Below are positions 35,092 to 43,643 of a stretch of DNA of 64,000 bases, in pieces. The position numbers were made by a program, and so were the translations under genes. The DNA lies in NCBI RefSeq assembly GCF_030450125.1, contig NZ_CP123923.1, positions 7,225,001 to 7,289,000 on the forward strand, read 5' to 3'. Every line of letters begins with the position of its first letter. The stretch's first letter is position 1. Origin of the DNA: Streptomyces sp. WP-1 (lineage in GTDB: Bacteria > Actinomycetota > Actinomycetes > Streptomycetales > Streptomycetaceae). The notes beneath the pieces are model-generated. The model had not been told where the DNA came from, searched no databases, and saw only the letters and a list, made by a program, of their open reading frames with translations.

Positions 35092-35763
35092 TCACCAAGG
35101 CGACGGCAGCGCGCCCTCCGGGACCACCAGATCCGCCCGCCCCCGCGTCGTCGCCACCAGCTCGGCATTGCGCTGGTCCGTGCCCGACACCCACGCGCGC
35201 GCCGCCGCGGGCTCCTTGCCGAACTCCACGTGCCGGGCCACCAGCCGGCGGATCCGCTCCTCCTCGGGGATCTCGCAGTACCAGACCTCGTCCAGAGCCG
35301 GCCGCACCCGCGCCCACGAACCCTCCCTCAGAAGAAGGTAGTTGCCCTCGGTCACCACGAGCCGCGCGGTCGGCGGCACCGGGACCGCACCGGCGAGCGG
35401 CTGCTCCAGGACCCGCTCGAACCCGGGCGCGTACACGACCTCCTCCCTCTCCTCCCGCAGCCGCCGCAGCAGCGCCGCGTACCCGGCCGCGTCGAAGGTG
35501 TCCGGCGCGCCCTTGCGGTCCCGGCGCCCCAGCCGGTCGAGTTCGGCGTCGGCCAGATGGAAGCCGTCCATGGGCACATGGGCGGCCCACGGGGGCCCGT
35601 CGGCGTTCAGGGCGCGCACCAGACACGCGGCCAGCGTGGACTTGCCCGCGCCGGGGCCGCCCGCGATGCCGAGCAGGGCGCGCCGGCCGTCCCGGGGGAG
35701 TGCGCGGGCGCGCGCGAGGAGGTCGTCGAAGGTCGGGGGCACACGGTCGGAGGTCAACGGCAC
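35092..35763 (-). CDS. P-loop kinase of the nucleoside/pantothenate-kinase-like family
   Basis: 223 aa. Walker A is GIAGGPGAGKSTLAACLV. VPMDGFHLADAELDRLGRRD is a substrate/Walker B-like motif shared by uridine and fructose/panto-type kinases, and LVVTEGNYLLLREGSW and IRRLVARHVEFGK complete the lid region. It should phosphorylate a small alcohol, possibly a sugar or nucleoside. The GTG at 35763 is the longest start; a TTG at 35757 has better spacing from GAAAGG. It diverges from the phosphoglucomutase operon. Confidence 0.85.
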   Translation of the reverse strand: MPLTSDRVPPTFDDLLARARALPRDGRRALLGIAGGPGAGKSTLAACLVRALNADGPPWAAHVPMDGFHLADAELDRLGRRDRKGAPDTFDAAGYAALLRRLREEREEVVYAPGFERVLEQPLAGAVPVPPTARLVVTEGNYLLLREGSWARVRPALDEVWYCEIPEEERIRRLVARHVEFGKEPAAARAWVSGTDQRNAELVATTRGRADLVVPEGALPSPW

Positions 35764-35848
35764 ACCTTTCAGTGTGTCACCCCGAAACCGGGAAAATTGT
35801 GGCGCGGGACACTCGATGGAGAGCCGCTCATGGGGAACAGTCCTCGGT

Positions 35849-36589
35849 ATGAATCAGCTCGGACTCCCCGACGACATCCAGGCCTGCCTCTTCGACCTCG
35901 ACGGGGTCGTCACCAAGACGGCCGTGGTGCACGCGGCCGCCTGGAAGGAGACGTTCGACGCCTTCCTGCGCTCCCACGAGGGCGCACAGGCACGGCCGTT
36001 CGACGCGGTCGCCGACTACGACGAGTACGTCGACGGCCGCCCCCGCGCCGACGGGGTGCGCGCCTTCCTGGAGTCACGCGACATCCATCTGCCGGAGGGC
36101 ACGCCGGACGACCCACCGGAGGCCCTGACCGTGAACGGCCTCGGCAACCAGAAGAACGAGCTGCTCCTGGAGCGGATCCGCACCGGCGGCGTCGAGGCGT
36201 ACGAGGGCACCCTGCGCTACCTGGAGGCGGTCCGCGCCGAGGGGCTGCGCACCGCGATCGTCTCCTCCAGCGCCAACTGCCGTGACGTGCTGCGGGCCGT
36301 GGACGCCGAGCACTTCTTCGACGTACGTGTCGACGGCGTGGTGGCCGCCGAGCGCAAGCTGCCGGGCAAGCCGCACCCCGACACCTTCCTCGCCGCCGCC
36401 CACGACCTGGGCGTCGAACCGTCCCGGGCGGCCGTCTTCGAGGACGCGCAGGCCGGGATGGACGCGGGCCGCGCGGGCGGCTTCGGGTACGTCGTCGGCC
36501 TCGACCGGGTCGGCCAGCGCGAGGCGCTGTACGCGCACGGCGCGAGCGTCGTCGTGGCGGACCTCGCCGAGCTGGGAGGCAAGCGGTGA
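35849..36589 (+). CDS. Beta-phosphoglucomutase-family HAD hydrolase
   Basis: 246 aa. ACLFDLDGVVTKTAVVHAAA carries the nucleophile Asp and the general-acid Asp two residues later. The cap domain follows, then TAIVSSSANCRDVL, KLPGKPHPDTFLAAA and AAVFEDAQAGMDAGRAGGFG. It converts beta-glucose-1-phosphate to glucose-6-phosphate. It overlaps the next gene (GTGA), a GH65 phosphorylase that would make beta-glucose-1-phosphate, so the assignment is firm. The start at 35849 is chosen by alignment. Confidence 0.9.
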   Translation: MNQLGLPDDIQACLFDLDGVVTKTAVVHAAAWKETFDAFLRSHEGAQARPFDAVADYDEYVDGRPRADGVRAFLESRDIHLPEGTPDDPPEALTVNGLGNQKNELLLERIRTGGVEAYEGTLRYLEAVRAEGLRTAIVSSSANCRDVLRAVDAEHFFDVRVDGVVAAERKLPGKPHPDTFLAAAHDLGVEPSRAAVFEDAQAGMDAGRAGGFGYVVGLDRVGQREALYAHGASVVVADLAELGGKR

Positions 36590-38943
36590 TCACCCAGGGG
36601 TCGTACGCCGTCGAGCCGTGGGCGGTCCGCGAGACCACCCTCGACCTCGATCTGCTCGCCCAGAGCGAGTCCGTGTTCGCGCTGTCCAACGGCCATGTCG
36701 GCTGGCGCGGCAACCTCGACGAGGGCGAACCGCACGGGCTGCCCGGCAGCTACTTGAACGGCGTGCACGAGGTGCACCCGCTGCCGTACGCGGAGGCCGG
36801 GTACGGCTATCCGGAGTCGGGCCAGACCGTCATCAACGTCACCAACGGCAAGGTGCTGCGGCTGCTCGTGGACGACGAGCCGTTCGATCTGCGCTACGGC
36901 CGCCTCACCGCCCACGAACGGGTCCTGGACCTGCGCCGCGGGGTGCTGGAGCGGACCTGCGAGTGGACCTCGCCGGCCGGTTCCACGGTCCGGGTGCGTT
37001 CGACCCGGCTGGTCTCGCTCACCCAGCGCGCGGTGGCCGCCGTGGCGTACGAGGTGGAGGCCGTCGGCTCCCGCAGCCGGGTGGTGATCCAGTCCGAGCT
37101 GGTCGCCAACGAGAGCCTGCCCGGCTCCGACGGCGACCCGCGCGCGGCCGTGGCGCTCAAGTCGCCCCTGGAGCAGGAGGACGATTTCGCCACGGGCAAC
37201 CGGCTGCGCCTGGTGCACCGGACCCGGCGCAGCGGTCTGCGGGTCGCGGTCGCCGCCGACCACGTCGTCAGCGGGCCCGAGCGCACCACCACCCGCAGCG
37301 AGAGCGGCACGGACCTGGCCCGGCTGACCGTCACCTCGGTCCTGGAGCCCGGGCAGAGCCTGCGGGTGGAGAAGCTGGTCGCCCACGGCTGGTCCGCGAC
37401 CCGCTCGCTGCCCGCGATGGCCGACCAGGTCGACGCCGCGCTCGCGGCCGCCGCCCACGACGGCTGGCCCGGGCTGCTCGCCGACCAGCGGGCCTGCCTG
37501 GACGACTTCTGGGCACGTGCCGACGTCGAGGTCAGCGGCGACGAGGAGATCCAGCAGGCCGTACGGTTCGCCCTGTTCCACGTCCTGCAGGCGGGGGCCC
37601 GCGCGGAGCAGCGCGCGATACCCGCGAAGGGTCTGACCGGTTCCGGCTACGACGGGCACGCGTTCTGGGACACCGAGATGTTCGTGCTGCCGGTGCTCAC
37701 CCACACCGCGCCCGCGGCCGTCGCCGAGGCGCTGCGCTGGCGGCACAGCACCCTGGACGAGGCCCGCGAGCGTGCGGCCCAACTGGGGCTCGCCGGGGCC
37801 GCGTTCCCCTGGCGGACCATCGCGGGGCCGGAGGGCTCGGCGTACTGGCCGGCCGGCACCGCCGCCTTCCATGTGAACGCCGGTATCGCCGACGCCGTGG
37901 TCCGCTACGTCGAGGCCACCGGCGACACCGCCTTCGAACGCGAGGCCGGGGTCGAACTCCTGGTGGAGACGGCCCGGTTGTGGCGCTCGCTCGGCCACCA
38001 CGACGCCCACGGCGTCTTCCACCTCGACGGCGTCACCGGACCCGACGAGTACAGCGCGGTCGCCGACGACAACACCTACACCAACCTGATGGCGAGTCAG
38101 AACCTGCTGGCCGCAGCCGACATCGTCGAACGCCATCCGCGCGAGGCCGCCCGGCTCGGGGTGGACGAGGAGGAGAGCGCGGCGTGGCGGGACGCGGCCG
38201 CGGCGATGCACGTGCCGTACAACGCCGAACTCCGCGTCCACGAACAGCACTCCGGGTTCACCCGCTACCAGCGCTGGGACTTCGACGGCACCCGCTCCGA
38301 CCAGTACCCGCTGCTGCTGCACTTCCCGTACTTCGACCTCTACCGCAAACAGGTCGTGAAACAGGCCGACTTGGTGCTGGCGCTGTACACGTGCGACAGC
38401 TGGTTCGCCGAGCGGTACGACGAGGAGCAGATCGCCCGGAACTTCGCCTACTACGAGCCGCTGACCGTCCGCGACTCCTCCCTGTCCGCCTGCTGCCAGG
38501 CCGTCGTCGCCGCCCGGACCGGCCATCTCGACCTCGCCTACGACTACACGGCCGAGGCGGCTTTGATGGACCTGCACGACCTGGAGCACAACACCCGCGA
38601 CGGGCTGCACATCGCCTCGCTCGCCGGTACCTGGATGGCGCTGGTCGCGGGCTTCGGCGGGATGCGCCGCGACGGCGAACGGCTGCGCTTCGCCCCCCGG
38701 CTGCCCGAGCGGCTCTCCAGGCTCGCCTTCCATGTGCAGTTCCGGGGGCGCAGGCTGCGGGTGGAGATCGACGCGGACAAGACGACGTACGAGCTGCTCG
38801 ACGGCCCGCCGCTGGAGCTGCGGCACCACGGTGACGCCATCACGGTGACCACGAGCGAGCCGGCCGTCCGCGCGGTACCCCCGACCATCCGCCGCCCGCT
38901 GCCGCAGCAGCCCCGCCACCGGGTACCGAACGAGACCTCCTGA
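36586..38943 (+). CDS. Glycoside hydrolase family 65 disaccharide phosphorylase
   Basis: 785 aa. GH65 members phosphorolyse maltose, trehalose, kojibiose or similar alpha-glucosides to beta-glucose-1-phosphate. The N-terminal beta-sandwich starts SVFALSNGHVGWRGNLDEGE. The catalytic barrel has GHAFWDTEMFVLPVLTH and the general-acid Glu in HLDGVTGPDEYSAVADDNTY. The phosphate loop region is near RDSSLSACCQAVVAARTGHL, and the toroid ends with NTRDGLHIASLAGTWMALVA. The GTG start overlaps the beta-phosphoglucomutase stop. Linkage specificity cannot be told. Confidence 0.92.
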   Translation: MITQGSYAVEPWAVRETTLDLDLLAQSESVFALSNGHVGWRGNLDEGEPHGLPGSYLNGVHEVHPLPYAEAGYGYPESGQTVINVTNGKVLRLLVDDEPFDLRYGRLTAHERVLDLRRGVLERTCEWTSPAGSTVRVRSTRLVSLTQRAVAAVAYEVEAVGSRSRVVIQSELVANESLPGSDGDPRAAVALKSPLEQEDDFATGNRLRLVHRTRRSGLRVAVAADHVVSGPERTTTRSESGTDLARLTVTSVLEPGQSLRVEKLVAHGWSATRSLPAMADQVDAALAAAAHDGWPGLLADQRACLDDFWARADVEVSGDEEIQQAVRFALFHVLQAGARAEQRAIPAKGLTGSGYDGHAFWDTEMFVLPVLTHTAPAAVAEALRWRHSTLDEARERAAQLGLAGAAFPWRTIAGPEGSAYWPAGTAAFHVNAGIADAVVRYVEATGDTAFEREAGVELLVETARLWRSLGHHDAHGVFHLDGVTGPDEYSAVADDNTYTNLMASQNLLAAADIVERHPREAARLGVDEEESAAWRDAAAAMHVPYNAELRVHEQHSGFTRYQRWDFDGTRSDQYPLLLHFPYFDLYRKQVVKQADLVLALYTCDSWFAERYDEEQIARNFAYYEPLTVRDSSLSACCQAVVAARTGHLDLAYDYTAEAALMDLHDLEHNTRDGLHIASLAGTWMALVAGFGGMRRDGERLRFAPRLPERLSRLAFHVQFRGRRLRVEIDADKTTYELLDGPPLELRHHGDAITVTTSEPAVRAVPPTIRRPLPQQPRHRVPNETS

Positions 38944-38963
38944 GACCCGGATCTCCAGGTCTC
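38942..38963 (+). terminator. Possible hairpin after the GH65 gene
   Basis: GAGACC (38942-38947) pairs with GGTCTC (38958-38963), and GAGACCCGGG then repeats just after. A short stem; modest support. Confidence 0.35.
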
Positions 38964-38995
38964 TTGAGACCCGGGCAGCGGGCCCGGTCCGCTCA

Positions 38996-39703
38996 GCGCG
39001 GCGGCGCTCCCAGGCCGGGCTGCGGGGCGGCTTGGAGGGCGGCGATACGACGGGTGACGGCGCGGTCGGCGAGGTGCGGCGCGCAGACCGCGTCGCCCCG
39101 CCGCGCTGTGAGCGCGGCCCGCGCCGGTGCGTGGGCGGTGGTACGACGGCCGCAGTGCGCTTGTCGGCCCACCGCTCCACCAGGTGGCTCGCGGTCGAAC
39201 GCACCGACCACAGGAGCGGGTCGGCCGCCGTCACCAGGACGCCTGTGCCGGTGGGCGCGATGGACCCGCTCGTGCGCGAGGGGCCCCCGCCGCTCGGCGG
39301 ACCGGAGCGCGCAGCAGCGCCGATGTGACCAGCACAGCCGACGCGGGCCACGATCCGCCCGGTGTCCGTCGGCTGCCCCGCGCACAGCCGCCGCAGCGCC
39401 CGGCCGGTGCGCCGCCCGGCCGGTACGGCACAGCGCAGCCGCACGCCGACGACCACCAGTGCCGGACACGCGGCAGGACCGATCACCACCGGCACCGGAG
39501 GCCGCCGCCTGCCCGCCCCTCCCCGCCCGACCGCGCGCCACCGGCGGCACGTCCCCGAGCAGCGTGGCGTCGAGCAGCGCCAGCGTCCAGGCGGTGGCCC
39601 CGGCGGTCACCACGGCGGCCGCGGCCGGCACCCGCGCCACGTACCGGCCGGTCAGCGGGTCCGCCAGGGGGAGCGGCAGCGACAGCGCCAGCGGGCCGTA
39701 CAC
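38996..39703 (-). pseudogene. M56-family (BlaR1-like) membrane peptidase, frameshifted
   Basis: The partner usually encoded after BlaI. The GTG at 39703 has AGGAG before it, and the N-terminal membrane segment survives (YGPLALSLPLPLADPLTGRY, then VVTAGATAWTLALLDATLLG). LAHERVHRAHRHRR is the HExxH-type zinc site, still in the same frame. The next conserved part (VLVTAADPLLWSVRSTASHL, VERWADKRTAA) is in another frame, and the end RRIAALQAAPQPGL returns to the first. At least two to three indels are needed in about 235 residues, so no active sensor peptidase is expected. Confidence 0.75.
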
Positions 39704-39840
39704 ATCGGATCTCCTGCGCGAGATCTTTTGCGGGAGACCTCCTGCCGTGGACGTCGTGCGCGCAGCCCCGTGTCCCGGACCCTGTGCGAAGCCCTCGTAC
39801 CCGGGCGTCGTACGGGGGCCTGGTGCGAGGACCCGTCGGC

Positions 39841-40224
39841 TCAGGTGTCGCCCTCGGTGAGCAGTTCGCGCAGTGCCCGCTCCTCCTCGTGGCTCAAACC
39901 GGTCACGAACTGCTGGAGCGCGGCGATCGGGTCCGGGCCCCGGTCCAGGGCCTGGCGCATGGCCTCGGCGGTCAGTTCGGCCGCGTTCTTCGCCGGACGG
40001 TACGCGCCGCGCCGCCCGTCCGCGTCCCGCAGCACCAGCCCCTTGTCGTACAGGCGTTTGAGGATGGTGTGCACCGTGTTGTACGCGAGACCGCCGCCGA
40101 TCTCGGCCTGGATCTCCGCCGGGGTGAGCGGCCGGTCGGTGGCCCAGAGGGCGGCCAGCACCTCGCTCTCCAGCTCCCCGGCGCTGCGCCGTTCCGCCCT
40201 GCCCCGGGACCCTGTACCAGCCAT
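39841..40224 (-). CDS. BlaI/MecI/CopY-family repressor
   Basis: 127 aa, standard size. The winged helix is clear: ELESEVLAALWATDRPLTPA, then YNTVHTILKRLYDKGLVLRD (recognition helix), then ADGRRGAYRPAKNA. The C-terminal dimerisation part ends EEERALRELLTEGD. It normally represses its own operon until an M56 peptidase cleaves it. Here the M56 gene just downstream is broken, so the repressor may be unresponsive or respond differently. A partial dyad (TTACAGCGCGTAGT at 40234-40247) lies just before the start. Confidence 0.9.
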   Translation of the reverse strand: MAGTGSRGRAERRSAGELESEVLAALWATDRPLTPAEIQAEIGGGLAYNTVHTILKRLYDKGLVLRDADGRRGAYRPAKNAAELTAEAMRQALDRGPDPIAALQQFVTGLSHEEERALRELLTEGDT

Positions 40225-40377
40225 GTTCCAACCTTACAGCGCGTAGTGGCGGTGCTCGCGGGCCGTACCGCCTTCCCGGACAGCGGGGTGAACGGCGGGT
40301 TCGCCCGAGATCTCCGGTCACTCTGTGATGGGGTGGACCTTTCCGGTTCCGCCCCCTTCGGGGCGAAGGGGAGGATG

Positions 40378-41898
40378 ATGACCGGCAGCGCCGACGCCGT
40401 ACTCACCGGGACGCGATCCGCCCGCTCCCGGCCCCCGTCCGAGGCCGCCCGAAGCCGCCGGGCCGCCCTCCCGCTCGCGGCCGTCGCCGCCGCCTTCACC
40501 CTCGTCCAACTGCTCCTGGTCCGCCCCGGCATGGGCCTCGGCTGGGACGAGGCGGTGTACGTCAGCCAGTTCGGCGTCCGCGCCCCCGCCGCCTACTTCA
40601 GCGCGCCCCGGGCCCGCGGCATCTCTTTGCTCGTCGCGCCGGTCGCCGCGTGGTCGTCCTCCACGGTCCTGCTGCGCTGCTACCTCGCCGCCCTCTCCGG
40701 CCTCGCCCTGTACCTGGCCCTGCGGACCTGGCGCGGCCTCTTCCCGCCCCGCGCCCTCACCCTCGCCGCCGCCCTCCTCGCCTCCCTGTGGGTGACCCTC
40801 TTCTACGGCCTCCAGGCGATGCCCAACTACTGGGTCGCGGTGGGGGCCCTGGTGACGGTCGGCTCCTACCTGCGCGCGGGCGTGCCCCCGTCCGGCCGGG
40901 CCGCGCTCGGGGGCCTGGCCGCGGGCGCCGCGCTGATGGGCTGGATGCGGCCCATGGACGCGGTGTGGGCCGTCCTGCCGCTGCTCGCCGTCGGTCTGCG
41001 GCACCGGCACTGGCGGCGGCTGTCCGTGCTGCTCGCCGGGCTCGCGGCCGGGGTCGCCGAGTGGGTGGTCGAGGCGTACGCGCGCTACGGCGGCCTGCTG
41101 CACCGGCTGTCCGAAGGCTCGGCGATCCAGGGCGGCCTCGGCTGGCATCTCGCCGTCGTCGACCAGCTGCGCAGCCTCGGCGGCCGCACCCTGTGCCGTC
41201 CCTGCGCCGGCGCGCTGCCCGGCCCGCTCGTCACCTTCTGGTGGTGCGCGCTGCCCCTGCTCGCCGCGCTCGCCCTGCTGTACGCGGTCCGCGCCGGACG
41301 GACGGCGGCCACGGCACTGCCGGTGGCGTGCGCGGCGTCGGCGGCCTTCCCCTACCTGTTCCTGATCGGCTACGCGGCCCCCCGCTTCCTGCTCCCCGCC
41401 TATGCCCTCCTCGCCCTCCCCGTCGCCGCCGCCCTGCTCCACCTGGCGAGCGCCCCGCCCCGGCCCTGGCGTCCGGTGGTCGCGGGCGCGCTCTGCCTGG
41501 CGTTCGCCGTCCACCTCGGGGCCCAACTGACCGTGCTGGCGCGCACGGCGGGCGTCGCCGCCGACGGCCACCGCTCCTGGTCGCGCACCGCCGCCACCCT
41601 GCACCGCCTCGGCGTGCGCGCCCCCTGCCTGGTCACCGGCGAGGACGCCCTGCCCGTCGCCTTCTACGCCGGCTGCGCCTCGGCCGCGACGTCCGGCCCC
41701 AACGCCGACACCACGGCGGACGCCCTCGCGCGCACGGTCCGGCGCGTTCCGACGGCCACCCTCGTACCGGCGGGGGCGAAACCGCCCGGGTACGCCCGCG
41801 ACTGGCCGTGGGTCGCGGCCGAAAGCCGACGGTTGTACTACACGCCGGGGCGCGCGGAAGGGTTTCCGGTCAGGCCGCGTCAGGTAGGAGACGGGTGA
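40378..41898 (+). CDS. Polytopic membrane protein, GT39/ArnT-like glycosyltransferase
   Basis: 506 aa with about ten hydrophobic segments (for example LPLAAVAAAFTLVQLLLV and ALYLALRTW further on). MGLGWDEAVYVSQFGV early on, just after the first membrane helix, matches the first periplasmic loop of GT-C enzymes with its acidic pair. SYLRAGVPPSGRAALGGLAA resembles PMT-type proteins. A short soluble tail follows. It may transfer a sugar or arabinose from a lipid carrier. Start 40378 (or ATG 40375) follows GGGGAGG. The proteasome gene starts 28 bases downstream. Confidence 0.7.
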   Translation: MTGSADAVLTGTRSARSRPPSEAARSRRAALPLAAVAAAFTLVQLLLVRPGMGLGWDEAVYVSQFGVRAPAAYFSAPRARGISLLVAPVAAWSSSTVLLRCYLAALSGLALYLALRTWRGLFPPRALTLAAALLASLWVTLFYGLQAMPNYWVAVGALVTVGSYLRAGVPPSGRAALGGLAAGAALMGWMRPMDAVWAVLPLLAVGLRHRHWRRLSVLLAGLAAGVAEWVVEAYARYGGLLHRLSEGSAIQGGLGWHLAVVDQLRSLGGRTLCRPCAGALPGPLVTFWWCALPLLAALALLYAVRAGRTAATALPVACAASAAFPYLFLIGYAAPRFLLPAYALLALPVAAALLHLASAPPRPWRPVVAGALCLAFAVHLGAQLTVLARTAGVAADGHRSWSRTAATLHRLGVRAPCLVTGEDALPVAFYAGCASAATSGPNADTTADALARTVRRVPTATLVPAGAKPPGYARDWPWVAAESRRLYYTPGRAEGFPVRPRQVGDG

Positions 41899-41925
41899 TA
41901 CCGCGTGTTTATGGAGGGGAAGCAG

Positions 41926-42780
41926 ATGACGGGGAACGACACCGCCGGGCTCATGGACGAGGCGTTCTTCACGCCGGGAAGCTCGTCCTTCGCCGAGTTC
42001 CTGGCCGCCCACCGCCCCCGGCTGCTGCCCACCGCCTCCCCGCTGCCGCCCGGCACGAGCGCGGCCGAGGGCAGTTTCCCGCACGGCACCACGGTGCTCG
42101 CGCTCACCTACGGCGAGGGTGTGCTGCTCGCCGGGGACCGCCGGGCCACCATGGGCAACCTGATCGCCCAGCGGGACCTGGAGAAGGTCCACCCGGCAGA
42201 CGACCACACGGCCGTCGCCTTCGCCGGCACCGTCGGGCTCGCCCTCGACATGGTGCGGCTCTACCAGGTCGAACTGGCCCACTTCGAGAAGATCGAGGGC
42301 ATTCCGATGACCCTGGGCGCGAAGGCGACCCGCCTCGCGACCATGATCCGGCAGAACCTCGCCCAGGCCATGCAGGGCCTCGCCGTCGTCCCCCTGCTCG
42401 CCGGGTACGACCTCGGCGCGCCCACCGGCGAGGGCGGCCGCATCTTCGCCTACGACGCGGTGGGCGGTCTGTACGAGAAGCGGGAGTTCCACGCCGAGGG
42501 CTCCGGCTCGCCGTACGCCCGGGGCGCGCTCAAGAAGCTCTACCGGCCCGGACTGACCCGCCGCGAGGCCGCCCTCGCCGCGCTGCACGCGCTGTACGAC
42601 GCCGCCGACGACGACTCGGCCACCGGCGGGCCCGATCTCAACCGCCGTATCTTCCCGATCCTGTCGTTCATCACCGAGGACGGCTACGAACGGCTGCCGG
42701 AGGCCGAGACCGAGGAGCTGAGCCGCGAGATGGTGCGCCAGCGCGACGGCCGCCCGGACGGCCCGCACGTCGCACCCTGA
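41926..42780 (+). CDS. prcB: Proteasome beta subunit (orphan paralogue)
   Basis: 284 aa. Residues 1-54 form the propeptide (SSSFAEFLAAHRPRLLP, as in PrcB), ending at FPHG before the active Thr55. Counting from that Thr, Asp17 and Lys33 are kept (AGDRRATMGN, QRDLEKVHP), and AMQGLAVVPLLAGYDLGAP and ALYDAADDDSATGGPDLNRR match actinobacterial PrcB. It should self-process and assemble into a 20S core. No prcA, pup, dop, mpa or pafA gene is nearby, unlike the usual locus. The ATG at 41926 is preferred (GGAGGGG upstream); it can also start at 41905. Confidence 0.9.
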   Translation: MTGNDTAGLMDEAFFTPGSSSFAEFLAAHRPRLLPTASPLPPGTSAAEGSFPHGTTVLALTYGEGVLLAGDRRATMGNLIAQRDLEKVHPADDHTAVAFAGTVGLALDMVRLYQVELAHFEKIEGIPMTLGAKATRLATMIRQNLAQAMQGLAVVPLLAGYDLGAPTGEGGRIFAYDAVGGLYEKREFHAEGSGSPYARGALKKLYRPGLTRREAALAALHALYDAADDDSATGGPDLNRRIFPILSFITEDGYERLPEAETEELSREMVRQRDGRPDGPHVAP

Positions 42781-42844
42781 ACCCTGACGCGGAGTCACCC
42801 GAGCGGCGACGAGGAAGACCGCGACCCGCACATCGTCGTCGGAC

Positions 42845-43075
42845 ATGTCGTCGACCGGTGTGCGGGAGCCGTCCGTCACCGCCGCCACGCTCGTGGCGGC
42901 GACGGTGGCGGTGGCGGGCGCGTCGGCGGCGAAGGCCGGGGCGGTGAGCGGAGCGGCATGGCCGGTACCAGCGCCGCGCGGCGGCCGAGAAGGCCCTGGA
43001 CGACGGCACGCCCGAGGCGCTGCGCGCCTTCCTGGAGCACGGGCGGTACGAGGTCGGCGCCCGAGGTGTCCGACG
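42845..43075 (+). pseudogene. ALF-repeat exported protein remnant
   Basis: A signal-like stretch (TAATLVAATVAVAGASAAKA) is followed, after a frame change near 42960, by AAEKALDDGTPEALRAFLEH and GRYEV, which is one ALF repeat (actinobacterial exported-protein repeat). The frame then runs into the convergent PEBP gene. Intact ALF proteins have several such repeats, so this is a fragment. Confidence 0.55.
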
Positions 43076-43082
43076 GGCCGGG

Positions 43083-43643
43083 TCAGCGCTCGTAGACGCC
43101 GGTCAGGCGGCCGCGGGCGAGGACCGGCCCGGTGACGGCGGGCAGCAAGGCACGGGGGCGGGCCCGTTCCGGGCGCGGGAGATCCACGGGGGTGGCCAGG
43201 GCGAACAGCTGGAACGTGTAGCGGTGGGGGCCATGGCCCTTGACCGGGGCCGGACCGTGGTAGCCGCGGCCGATGGTGGAGCGCAGCAGCCGTACGCCGG
43301 GCGCCGGTCGCCGTGCCCCGAGGGCGCCTTGGTCGAGGTGCCCGGCCGCCGGGTCGATCAGGGCGAGGCAGTGCACGGCGGGCTTGGCCATCGGCACGTC
43401 GATGTCCTCGACCACCAGCAGGAGCTGGGCGGTACCGGCCGGCGGCGCCGTCCAGGCCAGGTGGGGCGAGAGGTCGGCACCCCCGATGGTCTTCGCGCAC
43501 TGCTCCAGCGGCATGACCTCACCGTCGCCGAAGTCCCGGCTGGTGAGGGTCAGCGGCCCGGGACCCTGGAGGTGGGGCATGTTCCACGCCGCATGGGTCT
43601 CGCCCGCCCTGCGGTTCCTCAGAAGCCGGCCCAGGAGGCTCAT
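43083..43643 (-). CDS. YbhB/YbcL-type Raf-kinase-inhibitor-like (PEBP) protein
   Basis: 186 aa. The PEBP ligand pocket is shown by LTSRDFGDGEVMP, GGADLSPHLAWTAPP, VVEDIDVPMAKPAVHC and GYHGPAPVKGHGPHRYTFQL. Its cellular role in bacteria is unclear. The ATG overlaps the stop of the upstream isochorismatase gene (ATGA), so it is the last gene of the MarR-MFS-isochorismatase operon. No signal peptide is seen; the N-terminus is basic. Confidence 0.88.
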   Translation of the reverse strand: MSLLGRLLRNRRAGETHAAWNMPHLQGPGPLTLTSRDFGDGEVMPLEQCAKTIGGADLSPHLAWTAPPAGTAQLLLVVEDIDVPMAKPAVHCLALIDPAAGHLDQGALGARRPAPGVRLLRSTIGRGYHGPAPVKGHGPHRYTFQLFALATPVDLPRPERARPRALLPAVTGPVLARGRLTGVYER

